Of a stretch of 64,000 nt of DNA, positions 19,581 to 32,589 are shown piece by piece. A model generated the notes under the pieces. The model was not told the DNA's origin. It searched no databases and worked only from the letters and a program-made list of their open reading frames with translations. The stretch's first letter is position 1; every line of letters starts with the position of its first letter. The stretch covers positions 22,648,589 to 22,712,588 of the forward strand of contig OZ038320.1 in NCBI GenBank assembly GCA_964035795.1. Direction: 5' to 3'. The stretch is from Pterobdella sp. o SKG-2022 (Eukaryota; Annelida; Clitellata; Hirudinida; Piscicolidae). A program made the position numbers and the translations under genes.

Positions 19581-22410
19581 TTAGCTTTAATTAAATCTCA
19601 AAATTTTGTTTGAAGTTATTTTGATTATATCAATATAATCATTGCAACGTTTAACCTCGTAATATAACTTATAACTAAAAGTAAAACTAAATATTATATA
19701 TATTGAGCATTATATAATTGTTTTATAAAAATAGAAGTTATTATTAAGTGATGTAATTTATGATAAATAATTCAAAAAATTCACGGGCTTGAATAGGTAT
19801 GCCCATGTGGTTTTATTTTTCATTTTTAATCTGTATAATTTGTTAGGAGTTATTCCACACCTGAAGTGAAACAACTTGATAAAGTATAAATCAGAATGAG
19901 ATATCTCGTGTAAAACGATTCTTTGGTTAAATAAGACAGAACGGTTACAAGATATCAACAAATTCTTCATCACTGCATCTTTTGCGTCAAATTTATTGAA
20001 AAATCGCCAAATTATATACAAACACAAGGTTTGACACGACGATGTTTCTAAAAGAAAATATTAATGAAATAATTATAAGAAAGATAATACTGTTGTTAAG
20101 ATTGTAATATATTTATTTGAAATTGGTGTATACGATGAAGTTATTTCGTGGTAAGCATCATACAAAGGCGAATCTTCATAATGCATTTTTATTGTTTATA
20201 AACAGCTTTTTGTTATCAAAATATTTATTTTATTGATTATAATGGTTGATTAAATCAAAAATTTTAACAAAGGACACATGGGGTTTTGTCAAAAAAACAA
20301 ACAAATTGGACTTTAGTATATAACTTCTAGCATTGTTAAACAGCTGTTATTTATTTAATTTTCTTTAGTAGTCAAAAGTCCTAAAAAATATATTTAAAAA
20401 ACATTGTTTGGTATAGCTCTATTTAAAAACCATTTTCAATGAAGCGTGTTGACTGAAAACTTTTTAAAACCTTGATGGTCCACTTCATAATTCAACATTT
20501 GGTTCAAATTAAAATAAATTTTAACTTCCATAAAACTTTAAAAAATGTTGAAATATTTCCAGAACAATGATAATCTGCTAAAAAGCTGCCATGTTTTCCG
20601 AAAGCACTAATTTATGAGCGTCATTATAATACCCACGAAAAAAAACTAAAAAACATCGAATTATTTTAAAAAATTCTGTTTTATTATAGCAAGCATCATA
20701 TTTGAAGTATACAGCACTAACCAATGATTATTTACTTGTCGTAAATCATAAAAATCTAGTTCTACTATAGAGATAAAGGAAATGGACACAAGCAAAAAGA
20801 AGGTGTAATTGACGACGTCGTAAAATAAGTATATAAATATAAATAAAATATGCATGATAAAAAACCAGTGCTTTAAAATTTTAAGCATTCGTTTTCACAG
20901 AGTTTCCCAACCTCTCCATCATTATTTTCGTTTATGGTACTAAAAACTATTGTCAATGATTCCCATATATTTGAAGCGTTGTAAAAATACTTAAACCATT
21001 TTAAACATAATTAAATTTTTTTATTTGGCATTAAAGAATCACCCTTAAAACCCCACGGAAAATTATGTAAATCTAATTAAAAACGCAAACATGAAAACAA
21101 AAACGAACAAAAATGAAATATATCTGAGAAAATTAATATGGATTACAAAGCCCATGGTTTTTATAATGATACACCTGTTGTAAGGGCATTAATGAATGCT
21201 TTATGTTGTAACTTGTTTGACGGTTACATGGGTTGTCATAGTAGTGTTATCAAAAGTTTAATCTTATTGCCATGAGGTATTTTAATTACAGTCCTCTTAG
21301 GTGAGAATTGAGAAGCTTATTTAAAAAATTTTATTTCACTAAAAAGAGTAGCAAAATGAAGTCAAGTAGAAGAAAATAGTAAAAAAAAACTTAAAAGGAA
21401 AAAAATGAGGAATGTTCAAAATTATTCTTTATTTTAGTTTTAGACATTTTGAAGATGAAAAAGAAAAAGGATTTTAGAAAGATAAACATGAAGCTTCAGC
21501 GACCAGCATTCTTAATACGTTGGGACTTAGAAAACGTGATAATATTTTGTGCTTTTTATAAGTAAAAGCAAACATTTCTCGGAAACCCATAAAAGTATGC
21601 TGATTGAAACCGGCAATGGATACATTTTAAATGATTCATTTGTTACAATGTATTCAACTTGATGAATGGGTTTTAAAAGTTTCACTGAAAATAATGTTGC
21701 AAAAGCCGATTTTCAGTGCTGTCTTTTTGGTCTTTTTCGAATTATCTCGAAAACTACCGCAAAAATCTACGCTAAATTGAATTGAGTATATGGGTGAATG
21801 TTAGCTTCGAGCTTTGAACTAATATCTTTTCAATCTTCCTTTAAACTTTGTTCTAAAAAATTTTTCTCTAAATAATTGCGAAAAAATTCTTTTATATTTC
21901 ACAAAATTAGTTTTTAAATAGAAACTTTAAACTCAATTTTCTTCGAAACAATTAAAATCAGCCACGCAAAACATTCTAAAAATTATTCATGGAAATAATT
22001 GAAAATATTGTGAATATTATACAGTTAGCGTGATAAAAAATCTCAAAAACTTGAAAAAGAATTGAAGTTTCAAAAAGCTATCGGAAATATCTTTTCACAC
22101 TCACCAAAGTTAAAATTTTTTACTAAAGCACCGTCATGAATTGCTAATACAGATTCATAAATTTTTAAAACTTCCTTTCGATATTAAAATTTCTGAAACA
22201 TTGAATATCAGAGCCATCAATTGTTATATATGGATTCTAAGACTTTGTTCCCAGTAGCTCCAAGTTGAGCCAGGTTTTTTAAATGTCCCATAGAAAAAGA
22301 CATAGTTAAAGGTGGTTTTATCCAATAGAGCATAAATTCTATGGGATAAATTTTTTTTGTGTACAAATGTTTACGTTAGGTTATACCTTAATGTAATTTA
22401 CTTTACCAAG

Positions 22411-22665
22411 AAGCATAGACCACCATGAATTTTGTAATTAATTTTTGGTTTTCAGAAAGTTTTAGAAGGCTTTTCCATTGAAAAAACTCGACATATTTTT
22501 TCACTCTCCACGTTGTTTTATAAATATTATTGGAAGACATAAAACTACCTTTAGCTCAATTTTTTATGATCTGTACATAGAATAAATAAAACTTCTTCAA
22601 TGGAAAGCCTATCATTTTCTAAACACAAGAAAATAATTAATTTCAAACTAATTTGTCATGCTATT
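22411..22665. repeat. Long imperfect inverted repeat
   Basis: Two segments of about 80-100 bases around 22411-22511 and 22590-22665 align as inverted copies. The clearest block is 'aggcttttccattgaa' on the left against 'ttcaatggaaagcct' on the right, and similarity continues outwards through the shared 'aattaatt' block. The middle is about 80 bases. The form suggests an old MITE-like element. Confidence 0.5.
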
Positions 22666-23756
22666 TTATTGTTGGTTTTAAAAAGACTTTTTATGGTCTC
22701 AGTTCGTAGCACGTTTGTTTTTTTGTCATAAAAGTATTATACTATTGATACAATATTTTCGTATTTGCAAAAAACATCAAAATAATTGGGTCAAAAATGG
22801 CTAAGTTATCGCTGAAAGATAACATAAAGAATATTGTAGCGGCTTATGGGTTGCTTCAAAGCTTCTTTTTTTAAAGCATGTACTTACATTGAAAATTATT
22901 GAATTCTTTTGAAGGTTTTCATAGATAAGATCTTTGGGAAAATATTCCATCATGAGCATTCTAAGCAAACATTTCAAAAAAGGCAAACATTTTTCACTTG
23001 AATCTCAAGGTTAAGCTCTTTCCGAAAAATAAACTTTTTTAGAATTTAAACTCCAACCTAAAAAACTTCTACTTGAAATATTTATATTTTTTTATAAAAT
23101 GATTTTGAATTTATTCAGAATCTCAATGAAACTTTTGGAAACCCTAAGGCAATGTGTAGCGTATTAAGGTGGAGAGCTTTGAAGAGTCTAATGATAATAC
23201 AACAAAATGCCTTTCTGTTGCAAGAGTATGTTCTAGAATTTTAAAAAAATTAAATATTCAGGTTTTGTGCAGTTTAAATTTAATTAAAGCATATTTTCTT
23301 TGAGTCGTACGCAATAACTAGAGGTAGTTTTTCAACATAAAGGCGTTTATACAGTTTCTTTAAAAGTATAAAAAACTAATGGTAAAAATACATGAGCTCA
23401 CACAAATAATTGAAAAAAATAACTCGAAAAATTTCCCAAAAAATTCATCAAGTTTTGTGAAAAGAATATTCTTAAAGATTTCAAGCAAAAATTTCTTCAC
23501 AAAGACACAATATCCGAATTATTAATAAACTCCGATGTTCTTGAAACTTTGAGGGGTATAAAAAATCATTGAAAATACACCCTAAGCGATTCATTGTTGT
23601 TTATGCGAAAAAAAGAATTAAAAAAAGCTTTAAGATGCGTAGTAATTAGTGCGTTGGGAGTCGAATCTATGTAATGAAGGCAAGTGTCAATTAAATAAGA
23701 AGAGGTTCACCAGTGATGAAACACAAACAGAACAATAGAAAAGATCAATGAAAAGG

Positions 23757-23860
23757 TTGAACGTGATTGGTTGGAGTCGGCCTTGCTGTTGTGTCGTTTC
23801 CATGGAAGCAACGTGCATGTTAATTCGTTGTTCCGGTGTGAGGTTGTGTGTGTAGTGTCT
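23757..23860 (+). promoter_or_regulatory. Promoter-like GC-richer stretch
   Basis: This stretch is clearly richer in G and C than the surrounding DNA. It contains a CCAAT-type site in the reverse sense ('gattggttgg', 23765-23774) and the palindromic 'tttccatggaa'. No exon follows that I can recognise. It might be a distal promoter or first noncoding exon of the receptor at 32.6 kb, or an enhancer. Confidence 0.25.
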
Positions 23861-24879
23861 TTTCGTTCAAATTTTTTTCAAGTTTTAAAATACCTAGTAC
23901 TGTTAATTATTTGAAGTTAATTAATGAATAACTGATCTGTTTTGTTGGGTTTTTAGTATTACGATCCAAATTTGTTTGATAATGTTTCTTATACATTTTT
24001 TAGCCAAAAAATTTTCCTGAAGATGAAAATTTTCCACTGCCTTACTCGAAGGCCTATTGTTTTGTTTCTAAATTCTATTGCATAAAAATTCAAAAACAGA
24101 ACTTAGTTCAACTTTAACAATTTAGTGAGTTCAAAAAATTTCAAAAGTGCACATGTAATTTTTAAATTTTTGCAAATGTAATTAAAAAAATTATTCCTAT
24201 AAAAAATGTACATTCTTATTCACTTTAATTTTCAAATGTGATTTCAAACACACTAATAAACTAAAAATAAATGAATAACACTAAATAATTTTTTGCTAAA
24301 TAATTTTTTTATATTTTTTAAAAAAGCTAAGTGATACGTTAAAAAATAACTTGCAAGCCTTCCTTAATTAGCTACCCAGTTTCCGTTTAATTACTCGTGT
24401 TCGCTGTGAAAGTACTTTTTTGAAACGACTGTACGTTAGATCCTTCTCATTTACATATAGGTGTATATTTTTGTTCCCAGTCTCTTCCTAGACGTTATTT
24501 TTGTATAATCTCTGTGTGTTTTGGGTTCGCGTGGAAAATTTTTCTGAGACGATATGATTTTCTGCATTTTTGCACGTGTTAATCTCTTTTAGACTTTTTG
24601 CAATGTTTATTATCAATATGGTATTTTACATGGTTAATTTTTTTTTCGTTTACTTTAGCATAAAATATATTGCGTGGAACAGAATGGTTTATATAGAAAA
24701 ATACAAAAACTGGTGAAAAGGATTGATTTCTGTTTCTTCAAAAGATTGTGTTTTTGCAAAAAAAAACGTTCATAGTCATTAATAATATTTTATGATTATT
24801 ATTATAAAAATATTTTTATTACTTTAATAATAGTAATATTATATTATTTTTTTTGATTTTTTATTATCATCAACATCAT

Positions 24880-26370
24880 CAAATTAGCTGCAATTTATAA
24901 ATATTCGGTATGCTTTAGATATCTGGAAAGTTATGATTGATGATGCCAATGTTATGGATGAATTTTGGGATGTTTGAAAAATGGTGTTTAGAAGCATTTC
25001 ACAAATATGCGGGGCTTTGTAAAACATAAAAAACTTGAAAACGTGTTGAGCAACGAGATAGGTTTTTTTTATAGGCGGGAATGAAATAAAGAATGAATTG
25101 GTTCTGATATTCCGGCGAGGTCCGACTTGGATAGTCAATTCTCCCATATGGAAAGTGTAGGGGCTGGATCTTGGACATGGTATCAAAAGAGGGTGGTTTA
25201 GTAAAAGGGCAGTAAATGCACGGACAGTCATTTATAACGTGCTCAGCAGTCCTATCGCCTGGCCCACTATTATTGTAAATGTGGCTCTGTTGATATTGGC
25301 CAGCCAGTACTTGAAGTTTGGGTGGTGGCTAGACTGCAAGCGACTCAATGTCACCTGTTCTTTTCATTCAAAGTTTTGCTACAAGGATCTGTTTACCTTT
25401 GGTCATCGATCTCCGTAAATCTTTTGTGTTCAACCATGAGACGTGAGAACACCTTTTGTCGTTTTTTCGATCAAGGCTTTGGCCGTGTCATAATGGTAAT
25501 CGGTCAGCTGCTTTTTTGTATCGGCTCTTTTTTTCGTCTCGACGTCTGCGAGCTTACTGTCCGAGGTTCCGAAATGGTTTGGGCACCAAGTGAGAGTAAC
25601 CTGGCACCCTTGAACAGTAAGGTCAGATAGGATGGGTATTACGTCAGCCTCGTGTTTTTCTTTGCACAGCAAGAAAGGGTGGGTAGACTGAATATAGAGC
25701 GAGACGGAGAGACTGACGCTCGCTATGCTGGCTTTGCAGGCTTATTTTTTTTTCTGTATAAACTAAAAGATCTTAACTATTGCCTTCATTTCCGCTTGAA
25801 TGAGAAAGAATCTCCTTTTTGATGGAATAGCGAGGAAGTGGTGGATGAAAGAGTTGTTAGGATAGCCGGTAGTAACAACAATTCCACCATCACCTAATGT
25901 TGTACCACTCGTTGCTGAGCCGTCTGTGTAGAGAGCCAGGTCAAAGATGTTGCAGAGCCCATTTTTTATCGGGTTCCACGTTTCATGATTTGCAAAGATG
26001 TGTCCACCTGTTTTCATTCATGGGAAAACAAGTTTTGACTTTTGAGGGAGCTGGAAGTTCCATACTGCTTTCGCTTTTGCTCGCCAGCTAGACTTTTTTT
26101 TTCTTTTGTTAATTACTTGCTCAGTTATCTGGTGTCTCAGGTTTAAAGGGTTTCTTCTTTTCGACTTCTCATAGGCTATAGCATTTAGCTAAGTCAGTCT
26201 CGTTTCAATCATCGGTAGGTCTGCTCAGCAAGGATTGCTTTTCCAAGGGTTGTTTTCACTTGACCAATGATGGCGTGGCTCATGAATCATTGGCAAGTTT
26301 CCAACTTCTCCATAGTCGCGGACGAGATCCATGGTAGCTAGGTTGCTGTCACGTATTCCTGATGTGGCTG
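24880..26370 (-). mobile_element. RNase H-bearing LINE polymerase relic
   Basis: On the - strand, broken frames run in order from the end of a reverse transcriptase (YLPWISSATMEKLE, then HAIIGQVKTT) into RNase H and a C-terminal Cys/His segment. RNase H signatures are LALYTDGSATSG (YTDGS catalytic Asp), IQAEMKAI (catalytic Glu) and LTWCPNHFGTSDSKLAD (family WvPgHxGxxgNexAD with the last Asp). Then follow GDRTAEHVINDCPCIYCP and about 100 more open codons (25231-24884). Multiple stops and frameshifts show it is inactive. RNase H next to a LINE reverse transcriptase occurs in several Jockey- and I-type groups; I cannot assign a clade safely. The upstream reverse transcriptase and endonuclease are absent. 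Confidence 0.8.
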
Positions 26371-29300
26371 AAGACCAGTATGTAGAAATTCGTTTAATTT
26401 ATGTAATTTTTTGAAAATAAATTTTTAAAACTTAATTGTGGGTGAGATTAATGAATACAAAGCCAAGTAATTTTAAATTAGCACTTGGAACAACTGACAT
26501 CATATGCGGGCAATCAAATCACCCAAAATGGCATTGAAATAATTATTTTTTGTAACAAGATTATTGAAAAACTGCACTTTACATAAAAAATCTTGGTGAA
26601 CCACAGAAATGGTCGTTTTCGGAAAAATTTGAATAAGGCAAAGGGAGGTTGACAAGGTGATAATAACGAAAGAGTGATTCTTCTAATTAATTTGGTTTTT
26701 GAATTGATTTTATAATAGGAAAAAAAAAAGAAGTAAAATTGATATGGAATTGTATATGAATTCACTTATCTCAATAAGTACCATATAATATAAGAAGCTA
26801 TCATAAAATCAACGGTGCTTTTATGTATAGAATAAACGTTATATTAAGTAAAATTTATTTTGGTTGATACTATAAAACCAAGATACTGAAGTATCTACTT
26901 TCAAACTCACAAAATACTGAGTGGTTCTTTGCGTTGAACGTAAATAACATGTTTCATAACGGATGCTCTAACAAATACAGACACTAAATCTATATTTATT
27001 GGGAGTTATGTGCAAAATATGCAACTGGAAAAACTTTTGAATAAATTTGGTTAGTAAGATAAACTTTTAAAAAATATTTTCGCTTTAATATGTTTTTTTC
27101 TTATTTTACCTGGTTCAACGCATCTTGTATGATTATAATTTACTAAAAGCTAAAATTGAGTTTATTAAACAGTATTTATGATATTAATAATTTTCGAAAT
27201 ATTTTCATCAAAATGATGTAAGAATATTATTGGAGATGAAATTATTACAATGATGTTAAACCTAGCGAATCGATTATAAGCACCTTTCTGTGAGTATAAC
27301 CATGAAGTAAGTTGAAATCCTCTATCTAGCGAATATAACTTTTACAAAGTTTTCGATTACTCTTAGTATTTAATGAGTTTGTTTTAAAAACATACTTTGA
27401 ACTTTCAGTTATGAAATTTAAAGTAGGATTAAAACGAAATCTGTCTATAATTATGAATAATTAATCCTTTGATAGGAATAAACTACTAAAGTTTTGATTA
27501 TGAAGATGTATAAAGGTTTTATTGGATAATAAAATAATGAAGCTTTTTAAAACCTTTTACCACTAACAAACTACGCTGATTGTATTGAATACAACTTGAA
27601 ATAAATTTATACAAAATGATCGAGCTTCTCGAATAACCACAGTGTATAAAACCTTTCACAAAGAAGTAAGATAAACTTTTGAAAGTCTTTTATTAATAGA
27701 AAACATTTTCTATGAATATTTCCAATGTTAATTCTTCACATTTATTTTAAATATTCATATTTATTGCGTCTTGGATTAGATGTTAGACGTTGAGATAATT
27801 TTGCATATTATCAAATGATGCAAAAATATTTTCAAAAAATATATGACAGTGAAAATTACTTCTATTTGAAAAAATTTCTTTTATGAATAAAAAAATGATT
27901 TTTCTTACAAAATGCGAACAATTACAAAAACCATATATACTAATTTAGAAACATCTTTGTATGGAATACATAAAATGATTTTGTTCTAAAAATATATGAA
28001 ACTGACATATATATGTTGCGTACATATGAGTGTATTAGTAGTGTGCATAATGATTGAACGTAGGCCTGGTTTGCTGTGCAAGCTGTAGGAATGGTTAGTA
28101 AACAATTATTGTTGTTATTGCTACTATCTTTATTATTATGCTAGTTATTATTCTTGTTTCAACGTTTTTTGTTAGTTTCATCCTCGGCAATACTATTTTA
28201 GTTGTTTCGAAAGGATTAGCTGGTTTTAAAATGGGGAAAATGTGAGTTAAGTTTTGGTTAGTGTGTACTGTGTTCCAAACTTAATCGGAATTTTAGTTTA
28301 TATAAATGTTTAATGTTCCGGTTTTGAGAATACTGGTTTGTTTAGTGTTTTTGAATTCAATTTTGAATAGTTATGTTATTGCATTCGAATAATTATTATC
28401 TCAATTGCGACAAATATTTTCAGGCATATAAAGCCTATTGGATAACCGTCAAATGATACATTTTGAATATAAAAAAGAAGCTGTTACAGAAATTTGCATA
28501 AATAATAAATATTTCAAAATATTCAGGTTCCAAAAGAATTCAATTGTTTAACGTGTGTGATATTGAAAAACATTTGAAAGTCACTTCGCCAAAGAAGGAA
28601 TTGAAAAATAATTAAAAACATTTGCGGTTTTTCATCATGACATCTTGTGACATATGAAGCTAAAAAACATGGTTAGCACATTTGATTACGATATAAGTCC
28701 AACTATTTTCAATATGGATTTTTTTACTTGTTGGAATGCATATTTTATATTCGAATAAATCTGAATGATAAATAGTTTGTGTAATAGGGGTGTTCGTTTT
28801 AATGACTACTTATTGAATTAAACTCACCTGAGTATTTCTTAACTTTTTATTCATTCGAAACTCAGAGTAAGACAAACATAGAAATGTATGAAAAATCACA
28901 ATATAATGTGATAAATGAAATATTTATAATATCATTAAAGCTATAATGATGTTTTTATTAATAAAATAAATTATTGTGTCCAACATGGTTTTACAAGTAC
29001 ATTTCACGTGACAACATGCGTCAAGAAATGATCCTTGATAAAAAAGAAATCAAAATGAATACGAAAATAAATTCAAAAGAGTGCATAATGAATGATGACA
29101 TTGCTTAGAATAACCTTCAGTAATGTGGCCTTGTGAAATATTCACATTTTTGCTATTCTAACCCAATTCTCCTTGTCAGTAATTTATAACAAAAAACAAG
29201 CTTTCATTGCAGGAAATGGCGTTTAAACAACGCTATGAATTTCATTTATCTTGAAGTTTCAGTACAGTGACATATAATGAATCATAGTTTTAAAAATGTT

Positions 29301-32300
29301 TAAAAAGAGGGAGAACGTATTTGAAAATTTTAACACCGCGTGAGCTATTATGAGAGATAATTCAGGCATTTTTTATATTTATTCGAAAAAATATCTATTA
29401 TTTTAATTTAGGCAAACAAGTTAAATGCATCTTATAAGTTTGAAACTCAAGTGTTATGAATGTTGGCATTTAAAATTAGAATGAATTTATTGAGGTTTTT
29501 ATTTGAATAAACATTATCCAATTACTATTTTTAATAATTAATTTTATCAAGGGGTTTTCGCATTTATTTGTTTGCTCATTTGCTTCTTATTATGCTCAAA
29601 CGCTTGTAGTATTATTAATTACATCGTAAAGTGATTTTAAAACCATAAAAGAGAATAATAGTTTGAAAAAGTGAATACTAGAATTGAGTTTGAATAATTT
29701 AAATTAGCTTCTTCAGCAATATAATTGAAATAACCTAAGGAATTTGAGTCTATTGTTTCGAACAATTGTACAAAGAATTTGTTCTGTTTAGAATTAGATT
29801 CAATTAAACTTGATTGTTAACTTAAAACACTGGATTTCAATGTATAAAAATACAAAATTGTTTTGAATATTCCACCAAAAAATATGTTCTATTTTCCAAC
29901 TTTTTCAAAAGAACTTCACTGTATTTTTAGTTTTTTAGATTGCTTTTTGTAAAATTACTAAAAACTAGTATTGAATACAAAACCGTTACATTTTTGACTC
30001 AGACTAAATTATCTTCACAGAATTGTCAGAAGTCACTGATAATTATTAAATACAGTCTTTCATGGAACATGTCACTAACGTAATAATGATTAATAGTATT
30101 AGTCAAGAGCATTACGCTCAGGGACTTTGGCTGGCATCCGGATGAGTCATTCGGAAACAAAATTTTATCTTCCGCAATTAATTTACTCAGTTTTTCGCCA
30201 TATTTAATAGCCATGAAATAGCAGTTTATCGTTGTTTTTGTCGAAATTTAAGAATAGAAACAGGAGGTATTTGATAAAATGAAGTTTACAGATTGGCCTT
30301 TAAGACAAAATTAAATGATCTTCATTTAAAGTTTGAGTAATTTCAAGAAAATTTCATTGTTTTTGTGAAATTGAAAATTTCAATAATTGAATGAATCATG
30401 CTACAAATAAAAATGACACCGGCATTTGTGGTCATATTCTACAAAAGTATAAGCTTAAAACATATTAAAAAAAATAGCAATCAAAACGAAAATATGTGAA
30501 TGGCTATTTCGGCAGATTATTCATTAATTATCTCCATTGATCATTAATCTTTAAAGGGTTTCTAGCTGTGAAATACTAAAAAGAATAGGTCTTGGGATTA
30601 TGATAAAAACCACAATAGTACTAGCTAAGAATATGTAGACAATATAGTTCATGCTAGTTATGACTACAATACATAAAATCTCTGGTTTAAATATTTATAG
30701 TAAAAACACAGTCAATATGCTGGTGTAAATAATAGAAAAGATTATTGAAACTTGAAATTATAGTTTTTAAGTCTTAAAAATTTTTAAAGCCATGATTCAA
30801 ACCTACTCTTTTTTTATTAATTCTTAATAGTAATATATAACGATAAAAAAATGTACCTAGGTTTTGTATATGAATATTCATTGTGAAAGTGGTACCACAG
30901 TTTATAAAAATCATTAAAATTGAACTGCAATAAAAGCTGAGTGAACTTGGTCTGGAAAGGAAAACCTAAATGAAAGAGAAGTTTTATAAAACAAATCCAC
31001 TCAGTGTTCACAAGTAAAATGATGAAACAAAAACGTTATAAATAAGCACAATATTTGAGCAAATATAAAAATAACTGAGAAATATGATAAGAGCTGTTGA
31101 AATGATGTGCCTTATCTTAGTCTTGACACCAAATATTTGAAACAATAATGGCAAAATTTTGATTAAAACTCATACATTAAAGTTCAAGCGTCAAAAACTA
31201 AATAATTCTAGCGCCTAAACGGAAAAATTGAATTATGAATAATAAGTAGAAACAAGAATAGAGAGCGGTGAGATATGTGGACCAGAGTGCACTTTAGAGC
31301 ACCTCTTTATTCTTCTAATGCGTCTTTATCAATGTATATGGCCATCAAATAACTTGAATACACAGTATCAAGATAATGAAATTATTCTTTCTCAGTTCTA
31401 TTTGTTTGAACCTATGGAGAGATGAATATAATGATGACTTTTAATTATTTCAAGATTCAACTGAATTATTGGATAAATTTTTTTTTATTTATATGAAGAT
31501 CATGTGTATGGTAATAAAAAATTCGTTGAAAGAGCTATTCACGCATTAGTAATTTTTAAACAAATTTTAGTGTATTAAGGTTATTTGAAATTTAAAAAAT
31601 TTTATTTATCTTACAAACAAGAAAGAGGTACAAGGTACCGCTATAACTAGTTGAAATTAACTAAAATACTGTTATATATATCATTCTGGCTCCAATATTT
31701 AAAACCACTACCACCAGATCTTTGTACGATAGCCATTATTAATGCTTCCTATAAGAAACTGTTTTTTTATTCTTATCATAAAACCAGAACACTTAATTTA
31801 TTTCGAACGTTTGCTCTTGAAGACTCCATTATATTTGACCTTTGAAGAGTTTTTAAAATGCTGTAGTTCCATAGCATAGTTATTAACTGGTTTATTCTTT
31901 ATCCAGAGCATTCATTCATACTCATCGTACTACGTTAGAAATGTTAACACACAAACATGCGAGCATGACCCAATTGATGCTGTTTGCATGTATGTAGGCC
32001 TGCAAGTACGTGTGCAGCAGCAAAATCGGCCACATGTCTTATGTGTTTTTTAAATCCCTTTTTTGCTTCTCTACTATAGCCTCTTTTTAAATTTCAAAAT
32101 TTTCGAATAGAGTTTTTATTTATTTTTATGCTGTTATGTTGAGTTTTTGAAAAACTTAAACTTTATTAAATTTTTGTCATACTTTCTTAATTCAGCTTCT
32201 AATCCTCAAAAATGTTCTATAGATTGATTGATGAGTACTCGTTCTGTATTGATTTTTGACAAAAGCTGCATGTTGATGAGTAATTAATTTCGTTTCTTTC

Positions 32301-32525
32301 ATGAAGGACTCAAACTGTTTATGTACTCAAAAATCAAATTTTTTAAGCCATAATAACAAATTGCTTTGAAACGAGTGTTTACTATTCAATTTGACCGTAT
32401 CTAGAAGAGCCAATTTATTTATTTATACTTTATTACTAAAAAATTTGAAAATTTTTAATTAAAGTCAAAATTATCCACTAGACAGTATCTTAAGGTGAAG
32501 AATGCTGAAGAGGCGATTTGAAAAG
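26371..32525. other. Intergenic region upstream of the nuclear receptor
   Basis: AT-rich DNA with no recognised gene. A 42-codon stretch on - (30214-30089) starts with ATG and ends at a donor-like 'gtaatg', but shows no known motif. About 28000-28250 and 31920-32050 are locally GC-richer and could include distal promoter or noncoding first exons of the receptor. Confidence 0.45.
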
Positions 32526-32589
32526 GTAAAATTTTATTAAATAGTTCATAATATATAATTATTTTCTCTAATTTACAGTTTTTTTCAAT
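32490..32589 (+). promoter_or_regulatory. Receptor 5' untranslated region with a short intron
   Basis: A donor 'gtaaaa' at 32526 and an acceptor 'tttacag' ending at 32578 would define a 53-base intron just before the ATG at 32590. The upstream piece contains a short upstream ATG (about 32502) that meets a stop after splicing. If the acceptor is instead used for spliced-leader addition, as some flatworm genes do, the upstream piece would be removed. Confidence 0.4.

Larger units (their letters stand above)
18008..24879. other. Intergenic region upstream of calmodulin
   Basis: The first 300 bases probably hold the calmodulin promoter and 5' untranslated sequence. Beyond that the DNA is AT-rich with no convincing coding exon on either strand; the longest open frame, 19758-20027 on -, shows no recognisable motif. 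A tRNA-like element, a long inverted repeat and a promoter-like stretch are listed separately. Words such as TTTGAAA and TTTCAAA recur throughout 21.5-23.6 kb. Confidence 0.5.

Noticed and set aside
23795..23825. X-box-like (RFX) site 'gtttccatggaagcaac'
   Set aside because: The spacing between half-sites is too long for the RFX consensus.
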